In this document: positions 40,709-50,580 of the stretch, one piece after another
Numbering within the stretch: the first letter of the stretch is position 1
How the letters are laid out: every line of letters begins with the position of its first letter
Assembly: GCF_000350225.1 (NCBI RefSeq)
Contig: NW_005179035.1
Location: 124,001-188,000, forward strand
DNA: 64,000 nt
Source: Chondrus crispus
Lineage: Eukaryota; Rhodophyta; Florideophyceae; Gigartinales; Gigartinaceae
Reading direction: 5' to 3'
Program-made: the position numbers and the translations under genes
The notes under the pieces: model-generated
The model's input: the letters and a program-made list of their open reading frames with translations, nothing else
Told to the model about the DNA's origin: nothing
Database searches by the model: none

Positions 40709-43287
40709 TTATTGGCTCGGGCCATCAGGCGTCTCCGCCGGATCGGAGACGCGGAAGGGCTGAGGACAGTAGCTCGGGTGCTGGGGCACCTCTGTCCTTA
40801 GCTTCTCCAACGAGGGCATAGTGACCTCACTGTGCCGTGGCCAAGCGCGGGCCGACGCGCCATGAGGGTCACCCTCCCCGGCGTGAACGGAATTGTATCC
40901 TTGTCCGGCGTAAGGGTCCGACATTATGGGACGCGACGCGGGCGCGCCAGAGTGGCGAGCAAACGCGACTCCACGCTGTGCCGCGGCACGGAGTTCGTCT
41001 CGCTCGCGGCGGTATCGGTCACGATACGCCATCGCCCGCTCGAGGGCCTCGGACTGTCGAAGGGACGATTTACGGAAGTCGTCCAAGGCCTGCCGAGCGC
41101 GGTGAAGGTCCGTCGCATCGGCTTCTCGCTCTGCATCGATACGATTCGCTTCGGCGCTCCGCGTAAGGTACCAGCTCGCGAGGGTGCTTAGCAGCCCGCC
41201 GACCTTCCAAACGCGATGGGACGCCGTACCGAGGGCGCGAGTCAATTCGGGAATCGCCAGGATATCCCCCGAGGACAATATGAGCTGCGGCGTCGCGGAA
41301 GAGGGCAAAGGTCCTTGCCGTGCCAAGTTCAAAGGGGGTACGGGCGGAACCTCCGACGCGTATTGACGAAATACACCGGACGTATTGGGTGACTGTAAGT
41401 GGGTTAAGCGCGACGGCACGAAAGCCGAGGTGTCGTGGTCCACCTCTCGGTACCGCTTCCGCTGAGCATCGCGAAGAGCGGAGCCCACACAGGCCACTCT
41501 CCCCGCGACGGTCGGCGAGGACTGGGGAGAGGCCGGCTTCGCTACGAAGGAGTCGGACCGCGCGTCGTACAGTAGAAAGGAACTTTGCTCCCCCGAAGTG
41601 TAATCGGTCCACGGGCGCCTCGTACGCTCGGACACCTGGCACGCGCGATGCATGAGTGAAAGTACGGACGCGAAGCTTCACGTCGCGTGTTTGGAATGCG
41701 TCTCTAAAGGATGTAGGGGCACGTCGGGGAGGTCGACGGCGACCCTCCCGAGAAACGCGAGAACCCCGATGGGTTGGACAAACACGCGTCGGTTGACATG
41801 GACCTCGGTCATAAACGCGCTCCCTAGGGCCCATGCCCACTCACACTCGACGTTGTACATCAATTCAGCGTAGGCCGGGTGCCGGGAGTCGGAGCACACA
41901 AACCCGACATGCTTTAAAGCATATGGAAGGTGCGGATGGACCCCGAAGGATGGAAGGGACTTCCGCATCGTCTCCGGCAGTACGGGGAAGTCCCTTGCAG
42001 TGAGGCCTTGCTCAAAGGACGCCGATCTAAAAACGCGACCGTCCTCTTCCTCGCGATGTCGGTATGTCGCCCAATCGTGGGGCGACACCGCAATGGCGTG
42101 AAGCCGCATAAGTGAGAAAGCGGATTTTTGCAAGGCCACGCGGGTCTTTGAATACGCGTACGGCCGAGGACTAACGAATAGCTCCTTCACTTCCGAGAAC
42201 ACGAAACGCCGCGGGCCGTCAGGGAGACGACCGAACAAGTGTTCAGCCATACGGTCTACATACGAAACCTCACCGATGCTGTACGCGAAGGACCTGTCCC
42301 CAGGAATCGCGTCGGGGAGTTGATACGGGACTCCCCCGCCTTCACTCGTCAACCTCTCGAGGACGAGGGCGGCCTCGTCCACGCGACCCGCCTCGTAGAT
42401 GCGTCGAACACGCATGAGGTCGGGACGCAAGGAGTCGCGGGATAGTAGTTCGGCAAGCGTGATCCCCGATCGGGCGTGCCGACGCCACGGGAACCGCAGT
42501 CGCTCTACCGGTAACGACAGCGAGCGCTCCAGAGGAGCACCAAACCGCCGCGTGGTGTCGTCGGCCAACTCTGCGCCGGCGTCGAGCATGCCCCGACACT
42601 TCTTTGGCAGGGCGCCGGGCTGTCGGCAGCTCCCCCACGCCCATAAGACCCACTGCGCGGCTCGTAAACTGCGTTAGCGCGCTCTGCATCGGGTGACCAC
42701 ACGGAAGCGGACCCGCTGGGGACCGCTCGGGCGTCTTCTCCTCCCTTCTGTACCGCGCCCATCGAAGGGGCCGGACGGAATTCAACCGATGACGCGGACC
42801 CGGAAGGTCCGCGCGACTTTTGGAAAGGCGGCAACGCGGGCGCCGCGGAAGGAACGAACCCCTCTACGCGAAGGGGAAGGGTGACGGAGACCCCAGCAGA
42901 GGCCGGGACGGGTACCGTACGCGGGAGGACGGAGGCCTCAGAGAGCGGCGAAAGTGCGAGGGGTGCCACGGAGGAACCCCCACACGAAGGGGACAGCGGG
43001 GAGTCGACAGCGGGATGACCCGCGGGAAGAGAAGACATGAGGACCACGCGGATACCCGCGTACGGGCGAGAAGGGTGAACAGCGTCCGCACCGATGTGCG
43101 GGAAGAAGCCGATGAAGGCGAAGGAAAGGGGTGCGCGGATGAAGACCGAGACGCAGACAGGGGAGAGGCGATCGCGAAGCACGGCGGAGGCGTAAAGAGG
43201 GGAGGGTCGATCGGCGTACGGCGCCGAAGAGAACGCCGGATCAAAGGGGAACAGGGCCTAGAATCGGAAAGCGACCGGGTCGGACAT
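40709..43287 (-). pseudogene. Antisense gene of Ty3 element B (several lesions)
   Basis: Homologue of the antisense gene in copy A. The matching start is ATG 43287, 21 bp from the 34-bp motif, but a TAG follows after nine codons. Open pieces are 43182-42630 (Ser/Pro/Ala-rich N-terminus), 42589-41678 (conserved centre, with PWRRHARSGITLAELLSRDS, EGGGVPYQLPDAIPGDRSF, SPHDWATYRH and VQPIGVLAFLGRV) and 41653-40709 (DYTSGEQSSFLLYDARSDSF, LLSTLASWYLTRS, coiled coil RDRYRRERDELR, and an end PQHPSYCPQPFRV matching PSHPSYCPPGSYG in A). Between copies the centre keeps about six residues in ten, with many conservative changes, which points to past selection on the protein. Function unknown. Confidence 0.75.
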
Positions 43288-43307
43288 GGCTCTCTCACTC
43301 CTCAAGG

Positions 43308-43341
43308 GTGAACGCGGACGTTCACTCTTGAGGAGGGGGCC
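43308..43341 (+). repeat. 34-bp hairpin/polypurine motif, copy 2 of element B (3' PPT)
   Basis: GTGAACG-CGGA-CGTTCAC then CTTGAGGAGGGGGCC, 1 nt before the LTR. Identical to the first copy of element A over the whole 34 bp. Confidence 0.85.
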
Positions 43342-43342
43342 G

Positions 43343-44005
43343 TGTGGCATAACGGCGGTTCGCGATTAGATTTAGATCAGATCAATGCGAACCACACACG
43401 CGCACACGTGTACCGCGCATGTGCCCCACGTGTACAGGGGCGCGCGCACGCACGTGCACACGTGTACCACACGTGTGGGAAGCGCGCATACCCACGTGTA
43501 CTATACGTGTACAACACGTGTATAGACAGCACGGGACGGCCCGTGCTGACTACAGTAGCACTACAGTACAGCCCGTACTGTACTGTAATAAGTTAGGATT
43601 ACATGGTATATTAAATACGCGAGCGGACCGGCGGCGGTGAGAGGGACAAGCACGGACTTGTCCACGACCTACCGCCTAGGTCCGTCTTCCAGCTTAACTA
43701 ACGAGCGCGATCCGCCTTCGCGCGCGTTAACCGGGACAAAGCGGGTAGGGGACAGCCGCGTACACGAGCGAGCCTAGATCCGCCTCCGCCCGTCAGCGCT
43801 GGTACGTTACCCAGCGCTGCTCTGGGGCGTCGAGGCGTAGATCGGCCCGCACGTACGCTCGTCCCCGACCGTCCCGCTCTACCACCCTACCAGGGCCCGC
43901 TTTCCTGTCTCGTTAGCTGTGTGTTCTCCCCGTCTTCTCGCCCCCGTACAGGGTCCACGCCGAGCTAAGTATACACCCGTCTCCGTTGGGGGGTGTTACA
44001 CTACA
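43343..44005 (+). repeat. Ty3 LTR of element B (663 bp)
   Basis: Begins TGTGGCATAAC and ends GTTACACTACA (imperfect inverted ends). The TATA element TATATTAAATA (43607-43617) and downstream blocks (GAGCGGACCGGCGGCGG, CAGCGCTGGTACGT) match LTR 1, but U3 is a different sequence dominated by CACGTGTAC-like repeats (43390-43520). It therefore belongs to another subfamily than LTR 1. The right flank is a copia fragment. Confidence 0.88.
43385..43525. promoter_or_regulatory. Cluster of CACGTG/ACGTGTAC boxes in LTR U3
   Basis: About ten CACGTG or (A)CGTGTAC units occur within 140 bp, 90-220 bp upstream of the LTR TATA box. CACGTG is the G-box/E-box core bound by bZIP and bHLH factors. LTR 1 and the solo LTR carry fewer but similar boxes. 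Confidence 0.5.
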
Positions 44006-45210
44006 AGATGGTGCTCGGGGTCGTGTGCGGGCTCCTTTAGCTGTGGGTGCCTTGGTTCCTTGGCGGGGGGTCCAGGTGTATGCCTGGAGGATGTTGTGCC
44101 AGGGGGCTGTGCCGATTACTGTGTTGTCACGGTCTCGTATGCATGCGTGTTGGTGGTTGAACGTGACCGCGCAGTTTAGTGACGTGAGAGAGTGTACAGA
44201 TACTAGCGTATACGGAATTTGGGGACTGTGAGCAGCTCGTAGGCGTATGCAGTGACCTCTTTTCGTATAAGTCTGTATTGTTCCGGCATGCGTGCATGGT
44301 GTGGAGTTATTAGTGGCTGTGATCGATTTGGTGCGGTGAGGTAGGCGCCTCATGCGTGGGAACGGTCGGGAGGTGTGGGTGGGGTGTGCGGCGGAGTTGA
44401 GTATGAGAATACCCTCTGCTGCGTATGTTTCGTTGTCGTCCGATTCGGTGTCGTCGGCCTTCTGGTCGGGTTGTGTCTGGAAAGAGGGTTCTTGTATGAC
44501 TCGGGCTTTGGGAAACGGTTTCTTGCGCGAGGCCTTCTGGTATCGCGGGTGTGTCGGATCGCGGCACTCGTTGTCGGAGTGCTGCGGGCGCCGGACACCT
44601 TTGGAGATGTGGTGTCGACAGGCGTTGGGGTGGTATGCCGTGGGGTGTCGTGTGATGTGCCAGGGTGCACGTTGTCTCGGTATGCGGTTGTATTCGGGGT
44701 GTGATGGTGTTGCTGTTTGCCAAGGGTTGCTTGGTTTGATAGCGAGACGATAGTTTCGATCCAGTTGTACTTGTGCACGAAGTCTTTGATGCTCTTGGGT
44801 TGGAGGGAGAGCAGCTCGAGACCTATGTCTGCTGTGTTGGGGTTCTTTTTCAGGCCGTCTATCATGTAGTACACTGTGGTGGATGGGTCGGCTATGTCGG
44901 GGAACCGGGCGGCGATTATTTGTGCTCGGATAGTCTCGTGGCGTTTGACGTATTCGTATACAGTCTGACCTTCCTCGATTTGACATTTCTCGGCCAGTTG
45001 CTTGAGATATATGTGGTCGCTGGTATTTGTGGTGTCGAGGTGAACTGTGAGCTTTTGCAGGATGTCGTACGGGGTGGGTTGCTCGTCGGGGGTGCGCAGG
45101 TTGCCTTCGAGGTGATCAATGGCGTCGTGTGTGTATGCGGCTCATTGGAGCGCGATGAGCCAGGGACCGTAATTCGACGGTTCGAGTTTGGGAATGTCAC
45201 GGCGGTCCAT
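44006..45210 (-). pseudogene. Ty1/copia Gag-protease fragment
   Basis: From ATG 45210: MDRRDIPKLEPSNYGPWLIA (the copia Gag start pattern), a TGA where Trp is expected, then a long open Gag (HLEGNLRTPDEQPTPYDILQ, YEYVKRHETIRAQII, MIDGLKKNPNTADIGLELLS). One frame over come a degenerate zinc knuckle (CRHHISKG...NEC) and a copia protease (LILNSAAHPTH, where DSGA is expected; PYTLVSVHSLTSLNCAVTF). The frame runs right up to the LTR at 44005, so the Ty3 element appears to have inserted into, or recombined with, this copia copy. Reverse transcriptase and integrase are absent. Confidence 0.8.
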
Positions 45211-46038
45211 GATTGTGGGATTGGAGTGGGCGCGTGGGTGTTGCGGTGGGAGTAGAGGAGGTCTGCCGGAGGCAGTGTGCGGGGGATTGATGATGATTCG
45301 GGACGGGGCTGCCTTGTGTTGAGCGTTTCCGTTCCGGCTTGGTTTTGCACCGGGGGTTGGCTCCGGCGGGTGCGTGCCCGTCCTGGGTACTTGCCGTAAG
45401 CGCGATCCAGTTTGTTATTCGATGTTCGGTGTGTTGAGCAGTGAAACGAAGCGGGCCATAACCTGATGAATCGTAATCGTCATGGTTCTGTCTTTACTCG
45501 CCGCCGCCGTCTCGTGGGTCTAAGTACCGCGTGTGACAGACTGTAATGCGGACAGTCTGTCCTTGCGGTCCGTCATTCACAGCTGCTATCCCAGTGTTCT
45601 GCAAGATGTTATTGCCGAAAACAAGCACGTTAAGGAAATAATGTCCAGGATAGCTTTTTAAATAATCAATTTAATTTATACGTTTTTTGCAAAAAAGAGC
45701 TGTCCTCATATGAGGACAAGCCCCGGTTGGATAGACACTACACTGTAGCCAGAGAACACGACACGTGTGCGAGTACCAGTGAGGTGCAATGCAAAATGAC
45801 GTCGAGATACTGTATCACGGGGCGAATAGTGCTCGTTTTCTACACGCTGTACTTTACAGTACACGTACAGTACCCATGGGTACATGATGCAGAGCCCGAA
45901 TCATACTGATCTTTTAAAAAATAAAGATTGAGAGTGCTTGTTGACATCATCTTTTGGGCAATACTCTTACCATACAAAACGCCATGACCCTCTCCTTCTG
46001 CGGTCATTCAAAAAAGACTGGTGAAGTCTCCCTGTGAC
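45211..46038. other. Region between copia remnant and host genes
   Basis: 45211-45420 is probably copia leader. The rest is AT-rich with small inverted repeats (for example TACTGTA... near 45850-45890) and no supported gene. The promoter of the oxidoreductase gene should lie in the last few hundred bases. Confidence 0.35.
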
Positions 46039-46938
46039 ATGAGCATCTTCACCATCCCATCGAAAGCAGGTGTAGACCGCACATCACAGGCGGGGCGGAT
46101 TCTTCCAGGCGTCCCATGCTTTGCATTCGGGCTAATACCTACGAAGTCCAATCGTTTGGGGCGTTCAAGCCATGCCGCCGTAACGCGTCCTTCAGCCCGA
46201 AGAAGCGCAGTTTCGAATTCCTTGAGTCTTCCAGCTTGGGAGCGGGAATACGAAAAAGATCGAGGCCTGGTTGGGACTTCGTATGAGACAGCGACCGTGG
46301 AGGAGGTCGCCCCCGCTGGAGATGGGTTCCTCAGAATAACAGTGGATACGGCGGTGACATGCACCTCTCAAACTTATACCTCAGAGGGGCAGTTTCTTTT
46401 TCTCAAACCGTGGGGAGACGAAGATGGTTCCATTGAACCTTGCTGCTTTACGGACCTGCCAGGAGAGGGAACCATAATGCAGTTTTTTGTCCCAGAGGTG
46501 AGTGCTGTAGGGGAAGCTGCTCTGGCGGGTGAATTGCTCGAAGTTAGCGAAGTGATGGGGAAAGGTTTTCGTCCCCATATTGTCTCCAATAAGTTCAAGC
46601 AAGTTTCTGCAGTATTGGCTGTATGTATTGAACAGTTTTGCTCGCCGTCACTGCTAGCCCTTCGATACGAAAGCAGACCAAGTTCGATTTTTTTGATTGC
46701 AGAAAAAGATGGTGCGTTTGCAAAGTCACTTTCAAGTTGGATGGCAGGCGGCTCTGGCAATCGTGCCGTTTATTACTTTCCAGATGAGTCTAGTCTCATA
46801 CGAGCATTTGAAGCACAGCTCGAACGAGAAGCAAGTGCAGCTGTATTGCTTAGCGCTGATAGGAACTTGTGCCATCGAGCGGAAGAAGCGGTACATCGTC
46901 TTGGCGAAGGAAGAAATCTTTACACGTTCGCTCCATGA
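46039..46938 (+). CDS. pKIWI502-like plastid FAD/NAD(P)-binding oxidoreductase
   Basis: Start chosen at the first ATG (46039); the frame is open a few codons upstream with a GTG. Residues 1 to about 70 are basic, Ser/Ala/Arg-rich and poor in acids, with a Phe near the N-terminus, as in red-algal plastid transit peptides. The mature part begins ATVEEVAPAGDGFLRITVDT, then GQFLFLKP, and contains LLEVSEVMGKGF. The DVVELSxVMGxGF motif is characteristic of fruit-protein pKIWI502 homologues, a ferredoxin-NADP-reductase-like family of unknown substrate. 299 aa, no intron. It converges with the next gene, stops 36 bp apart. Confidence 0.75.
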   Translation: MSIFTIPSKAGVDRTSQAGRILPGVPCFAFGLIPTKSNRLGRSSHAAVTRPSARRSAVSNSLSLPAWEREYEKDRGLVGTSYETATVEEVAPAGDGFLRITVDTAVTCTSQTYTSEGQFLFLKPWGDEDGSIEPCCFTDLPGEGTIMQFFVPEVSAVGEAALAGELLEVSEVMGKGFRPHIVSNKFKQVSAVLAVCIEQFCSPSLLALRYESRPSSIFLIAEKDGAFAKSLSSWMAGGSGNRAVYYFPDESSLIRAFEAQLEREASAAVLLSADRNLCHRAEEAVHRLGEGRNLYTFAP

Positions 46939-46974
46939 CTACGAGATGACGGGTCGAACAGTTTGAGATTACCC

Positions 46975-48081
46975 CTACTTTTCAAGTCCGTCTAGCAAAG
47001 ATGGATACGGCTTCCCAGTCGCTCCTCCTTTCAGAATGATATCAAGCACGCGGTCCTCCCTCACAATTGAGAGCCGGGTAGTTTCCGCTGAGCATAAGTA
47101 CAGCGCCTCCTTCTGACACACGTCCAAAATTGCATCCACCGATATTTCGTAAACCTCCGCTAACTCGTTGATAGTTCTGTCCGAGTATCTGTCACTCAAG
47201 TCTACAGCGTCGAATGACGTAATGAGATTCAACAACCTCTCAATCTCCTCCCTAGTCATCGAATCCCTAATACTTTGATTGCCACTTATCGGCACAGGGA
47301 CGCCATAGTGAATCATAGCGTCAACAACAAACTCAAGCGGTACTGAATAGTCTTCCGCGACATCTTCCACGGTGCAATCCACGATGCCGTCCCTTCCCGA
47401 TTGCACATCTTTCAAGCTTTCGATACCAACTAGCTTTTTCCTTGCCACAATATCATGCAAACGCTGCCCAGTCGATGTTGGGTTTAATCGCATCGCAGCA
47501 TGCTCCAAGTCGCGATGTTCACCTGATTGGTAGGCTTCAGCTGCCCAACTCGGCATGTATTGCACATGATCGTCAATAAAATAATCCATACCCACTGGTT
47601 TTTCTGCATCCTCTCCGCTGCCCGTCAGCTCTTCTCGTTGGGTTTGTGCTCCTTTCTCCTCGTCCAGACCTCCACCGGTTTCTTGTTCCACAGGTTGTAC
47701 AACGGTACGCCCATTCCACTCATCGGACCTCTTCTCAGCCAGCGTCAAAAAATCATGCGACAATCTGTCTTCGTCTCCAGAACTGCTGTCACGGACGTCG
47801 CCGAGCTGGTCTTGCCCCGCCTGCTGCAGCTCCTCCACTAGCTTTGCGACGTCCTTGCCATCTATAACAATGTAATCATCATCGCTGACCATTTCTTCGT
47901 ACAGAAGATCTTGCGTAGCTGTGACGTCATCACTCTGCATAGACGCGCAACACCTAAACACTCGGCGCCGTCTCGACGATGTTTGTATGGTGCGATGCGC
48001 CAACGACCGGACGTGCGTGCAATTGTTTGCACGAGCGCTGTTTCCACGAAGCACCGGAATAGCATTGATGAACGCCAACAT
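46975..48081 (-). CDS. Plastid-targeted protein of unknown function with two HTH-like repeats
   Basis: Start at ATG 48081 (the frame is open further upstream but without ATG). Residues 1 to about 50 are Arg/Ser-rich and low in acids, a likely plastid transit peptide ending near RRRRVFRCCAS. An acidic stretch follows (DDYIVIDGKDV...). The C-terminal half has two similar helical units, CTVEDVAEDYSVPLEFVVDA and, 60 residues on, TINELAEVYEISVDAILDVC, each like a helix-turn-helix, separated by SIRDSMTREEIERLLNLITS. 368 aa, intronless. I do not recognise the family. Nucleic-acid binding is possible but unproven. Confidence 0.65.
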   Translation of the reverse strand: MLAFINAIPVLRGNSARANNCTHVRSLAHRTIQTSSRRRRVFRCCASMQSDDVTATQDLLYEEMVSDDDYIVIDGKDVAKLVEELQQAGQDQLGDVRDSSSGDEDRLSHDFLTLAEKRSDEWNGRTVVQPVEQETGGGLDEEKGAQTQREELTGSGEDAEKPVGMDYFIDDHVQYMPSWAAEAYQSGEHRDLEHAAMRLNPTSTGQRLHDIVARKKLVGIESLKDVQSGRDGIVDCTVEDVAEDYSVPLEFVVDAMIHYGVPVPISGNQSIRDSMTREEIERLLNLITSFDAVDLSDRYSDRTINELAEVYEISVDAILDVCQKEALYLCSAETTRLSIVREDRVLDIILKGGATGKPYPSLLDGLEK

Positions 48082-50580
48082 TGCGGTGGTTGGGCGATAT
48101 GGGGACCGAGACGTGATATGGGGGCCGAGAGGGAAAGCGTATGGGTCGGCAGGGTCGATGTTCACCAAGTCTACTCCTCATCGGTACTACTGCTCACAGA
48201 GGATCAAAATTTTCAGGTTAAAAGTCGGACGAGATCAAATCATGGCCTCATATAAAAAGATATGTTTTCGATGGTGATTGGTTGTGATGAGATATTTGTA
48301 TTCAAGTGGGCCTTTTTGGCATCAATTAAGGGGTAGATTTTCAGGTCACTGAAGCAACGTAGAAAGGCAGTAGAGCTTGCTGTCTCTGCGGAGCTTGCAT
48401 GTCCATACAAGCATAGAACAAGCGCAAAGCACTTACGCACATTCGGAGCTATGCTTTGGCAATATGTCTATAGCTCGGATTGGGCCGCACAATGGGAGAA
48501 ATCACTCGCACAAACCGTGGCAATGAATATGACTTCGTACTCTCGTCTTCACGGATGCCTATGTGTTCCAGACCTTGCCAAGCAGAGGACAGGAAAGCGG
48601 TTTCATGCGACCACACACCCAAGCTTACCTGCAGGAGACAATTTGAAGGCTAGTTTCTTCTCAGACATGTTGGCATGCAGACTCAAAAAAACGATGTTTT
48701 TTTAGATAGAGAATTCTCCCTCTACGCATTCTAGAGCAATACCAACTTACGCGAGATCTAAATACTCTGAAAGCGACCATAGCTTTAATAGAATAGAAAC
48801 GTTTAGGTCTAGCGGAGCTCGACGTGGTTATTCGAGCTCGGAGAACACGCAAATGGAATAGGTGTCAAAAACTGGAAAAAGTAGACGGAAGTCTCTTTGC
48901 AATAAGGCGCAACGGCAATGTCGTTTCTTTCACTCTACACTGAACTAGCTAGTCGAACGTCATTCACCAGTATCGCATGGCCTATGATTTTCATTAAATA
49001 CGCGTCTTCGTGTATGCGTCATGTGTGTCAAGTTAAGAAAGGTTCAAAGGTGACGCTGGTCCCAGTCTCGCCTAACAATAATACACTCTATTACTATACA
49101 CATGCGCGGAAAAGATCAGAACACAAAAGGGGCGAAATGACAGAGTGGGGGGTTAAAAAGTCATGTAGAGACGTGAGTAGTACTGGTTCTGTCTTGAGAA
49201 GACATGAGCAACGAATTGTGACATGCAAAATAACACAGGCAAGCATGGTGGATGAACAGGATTTACTTGCCGTACAGAAAAGTGGGATGACTTAGAAAGT
49301 GTTAACCGTGTTTGGTTTTCCACACCAGTCCGCACCAAAGAACATTCTGCAAGGTTCTGAAGAAAAGCCGGGCGGGATAATGGGGGAGAGCTTTTCTCAT
49401 TCTACAATCTGCGTGTTGTTGTGGGTGCTCCTGTACAGTGCGAGCGAGGGTTCTAGCTTCGGCGTCTTAACGTTTTTTAGCACAACAGAAGCGACGTGGA
49501 CCGTCTGGACCCATTCATGTGACCCTTTTACTGCACAGTACCAAGGGTACACGTACCTTCCTTGTGTTGACATGTTGACTTGAGCCAGGCCCATGCACGC
49601 AGCGTACAGTACTGTGCTGGCTGTAGCTGTGGAAGGAATCCAAAGTAACCGCCGGTTATTGCGCTTAGGTGCTCAACAGGTCTTCTGGATACAGTACAGT
49701 GTACATCTAAAAATATTACTTTACAGTTCAGTTTTGACGCGACTATCCAGACTGTACTGTGGTTTTGGAGACTATGGCGTAACGAGAATTGTGGAATTTT
49801 TGAGCAATGGTGGTTGCGCAACAAAGCGTCCAATCCAGGTTTTGAAAGGTGGGGCTAGGGGCAGCCGTTGGCCCGGAAGGGCAGGAAGTCTTTCTACCAC
49901 TGTCAGAGAACATGAATCGTGTCCATGTGTGCGATGATGGTTGGCTGGAAAGATGGCTGTGTAATGTCAGAGACTGTAATGGGAAGTGGTCCTTCGTTGG
50001 GCCTCGAGGTCTTATGCCGCATTTTTTATAAACAAATCATCATATGGATGGAAAGGAGTACGAAAGGGCCAAACTCTGTGCAGCGAATGCGAGCGGGGCG
50101 CAAGACGGACAGCCAATCAGCGGGTGTGATTGGGCCCCGCGGGCCAAATGGGGCCTGCGGGCCAACAGTTCCAGATGCTCGCAGAGACTTTCTCTAGCCT
50201 ATTCTCCACACTCGATGAACGCCGCCCCTTTTCATCCAATCGCACCCCGCCGCCCGCAATTTTTTTGCGCTTCCCCGCTTCCCGTCTGCCACGCGAAACA
50301 CGAACAACCCATTCGCAAGCGCCCCCCTCCCACCACCCCTTCCCCTCCTCTCTCTCCCACCCTGCCCCTGTCCGCCCTTGGCCCCCGCGGCTGTCACCTG
50401 CCCACCTTTCATACTCACACCACTTCACCCCAATCCCCTTCTCTCTCTCCACTTCGCGGCCGCCTCACACCCCTCCCTTCCCGTACCGCGCCCGCACCAC
50501 CACTTGCAGGCCTTGGCGCCTCCGCAACCGCAGCCCTGAATCCCAACCGGTCTGCGACGGCGGACCCCGCAGTGGCGGGC
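48082..50580. other. Intergenic region before NOT4
   Basis: 2.5 kb, AT-rich to 50040, with only short unconvincing ORFs. Promoter-like features lie near 50100-50180 (opposed CCAAT boxes). From 50220 to 50580 the DNA is C-rich and open in the NOT4 frame but low in complexity, so it is treated as 5' leader. Confidence 0.4.
50113..50133. promoter_or_regulatory. Opposed CCAAT boxes upstream of NOT4
   Basis: CCAAT at 50113-50117 and its reverse ATTGG at 50129-50133, followed by a GGGCC/GCGGGCC repeat, 450 bp before the NOT4 ATG. They lie inside the upstream extension of the NOT4 frame and so argue that the extension is not coding. Confidence 0.5.

Larger units (their letters stand above)
8891..44005 (+). 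mobile_element. Ty3/gypsy retrotransposon copy B, split by two nested insertions
   Basis: Pieces in order: LTR 1 (possibly shared with A), gag part 1 (10383-11404), insertion 1 (11405-17518), gag part 2 (17519-18376), insertion 2 (18377-34436), pol (34437-38733), 34-bp motif, antisense segment, second 34-bp motif, 3' LTR (43343-44005). Removing each insertion with one copy of its short target duplication rejoins the gag-pol frame. Copy A's linker at 50-125 matches the rejoined sequence across insertion 2. The element has stops and frameshifts and is inactive. Confidence 0.8.

Noticed and set aside
43913-44986. 357-codon minus-strand ORF as a complete gene
   Set aside because: Its left end lies inside the Ty3 LTR and its first part is out of frame with the copia Gag homology; only the zinc-knuckle and protease part is meaningful.
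50044-50580. N-terminal extension of NOT4 by 179 codons
   Set aside because: Contains CCAAT boxes and low-complexity C-rich leader; NOT4 proteins begin shortly before the RING finger.
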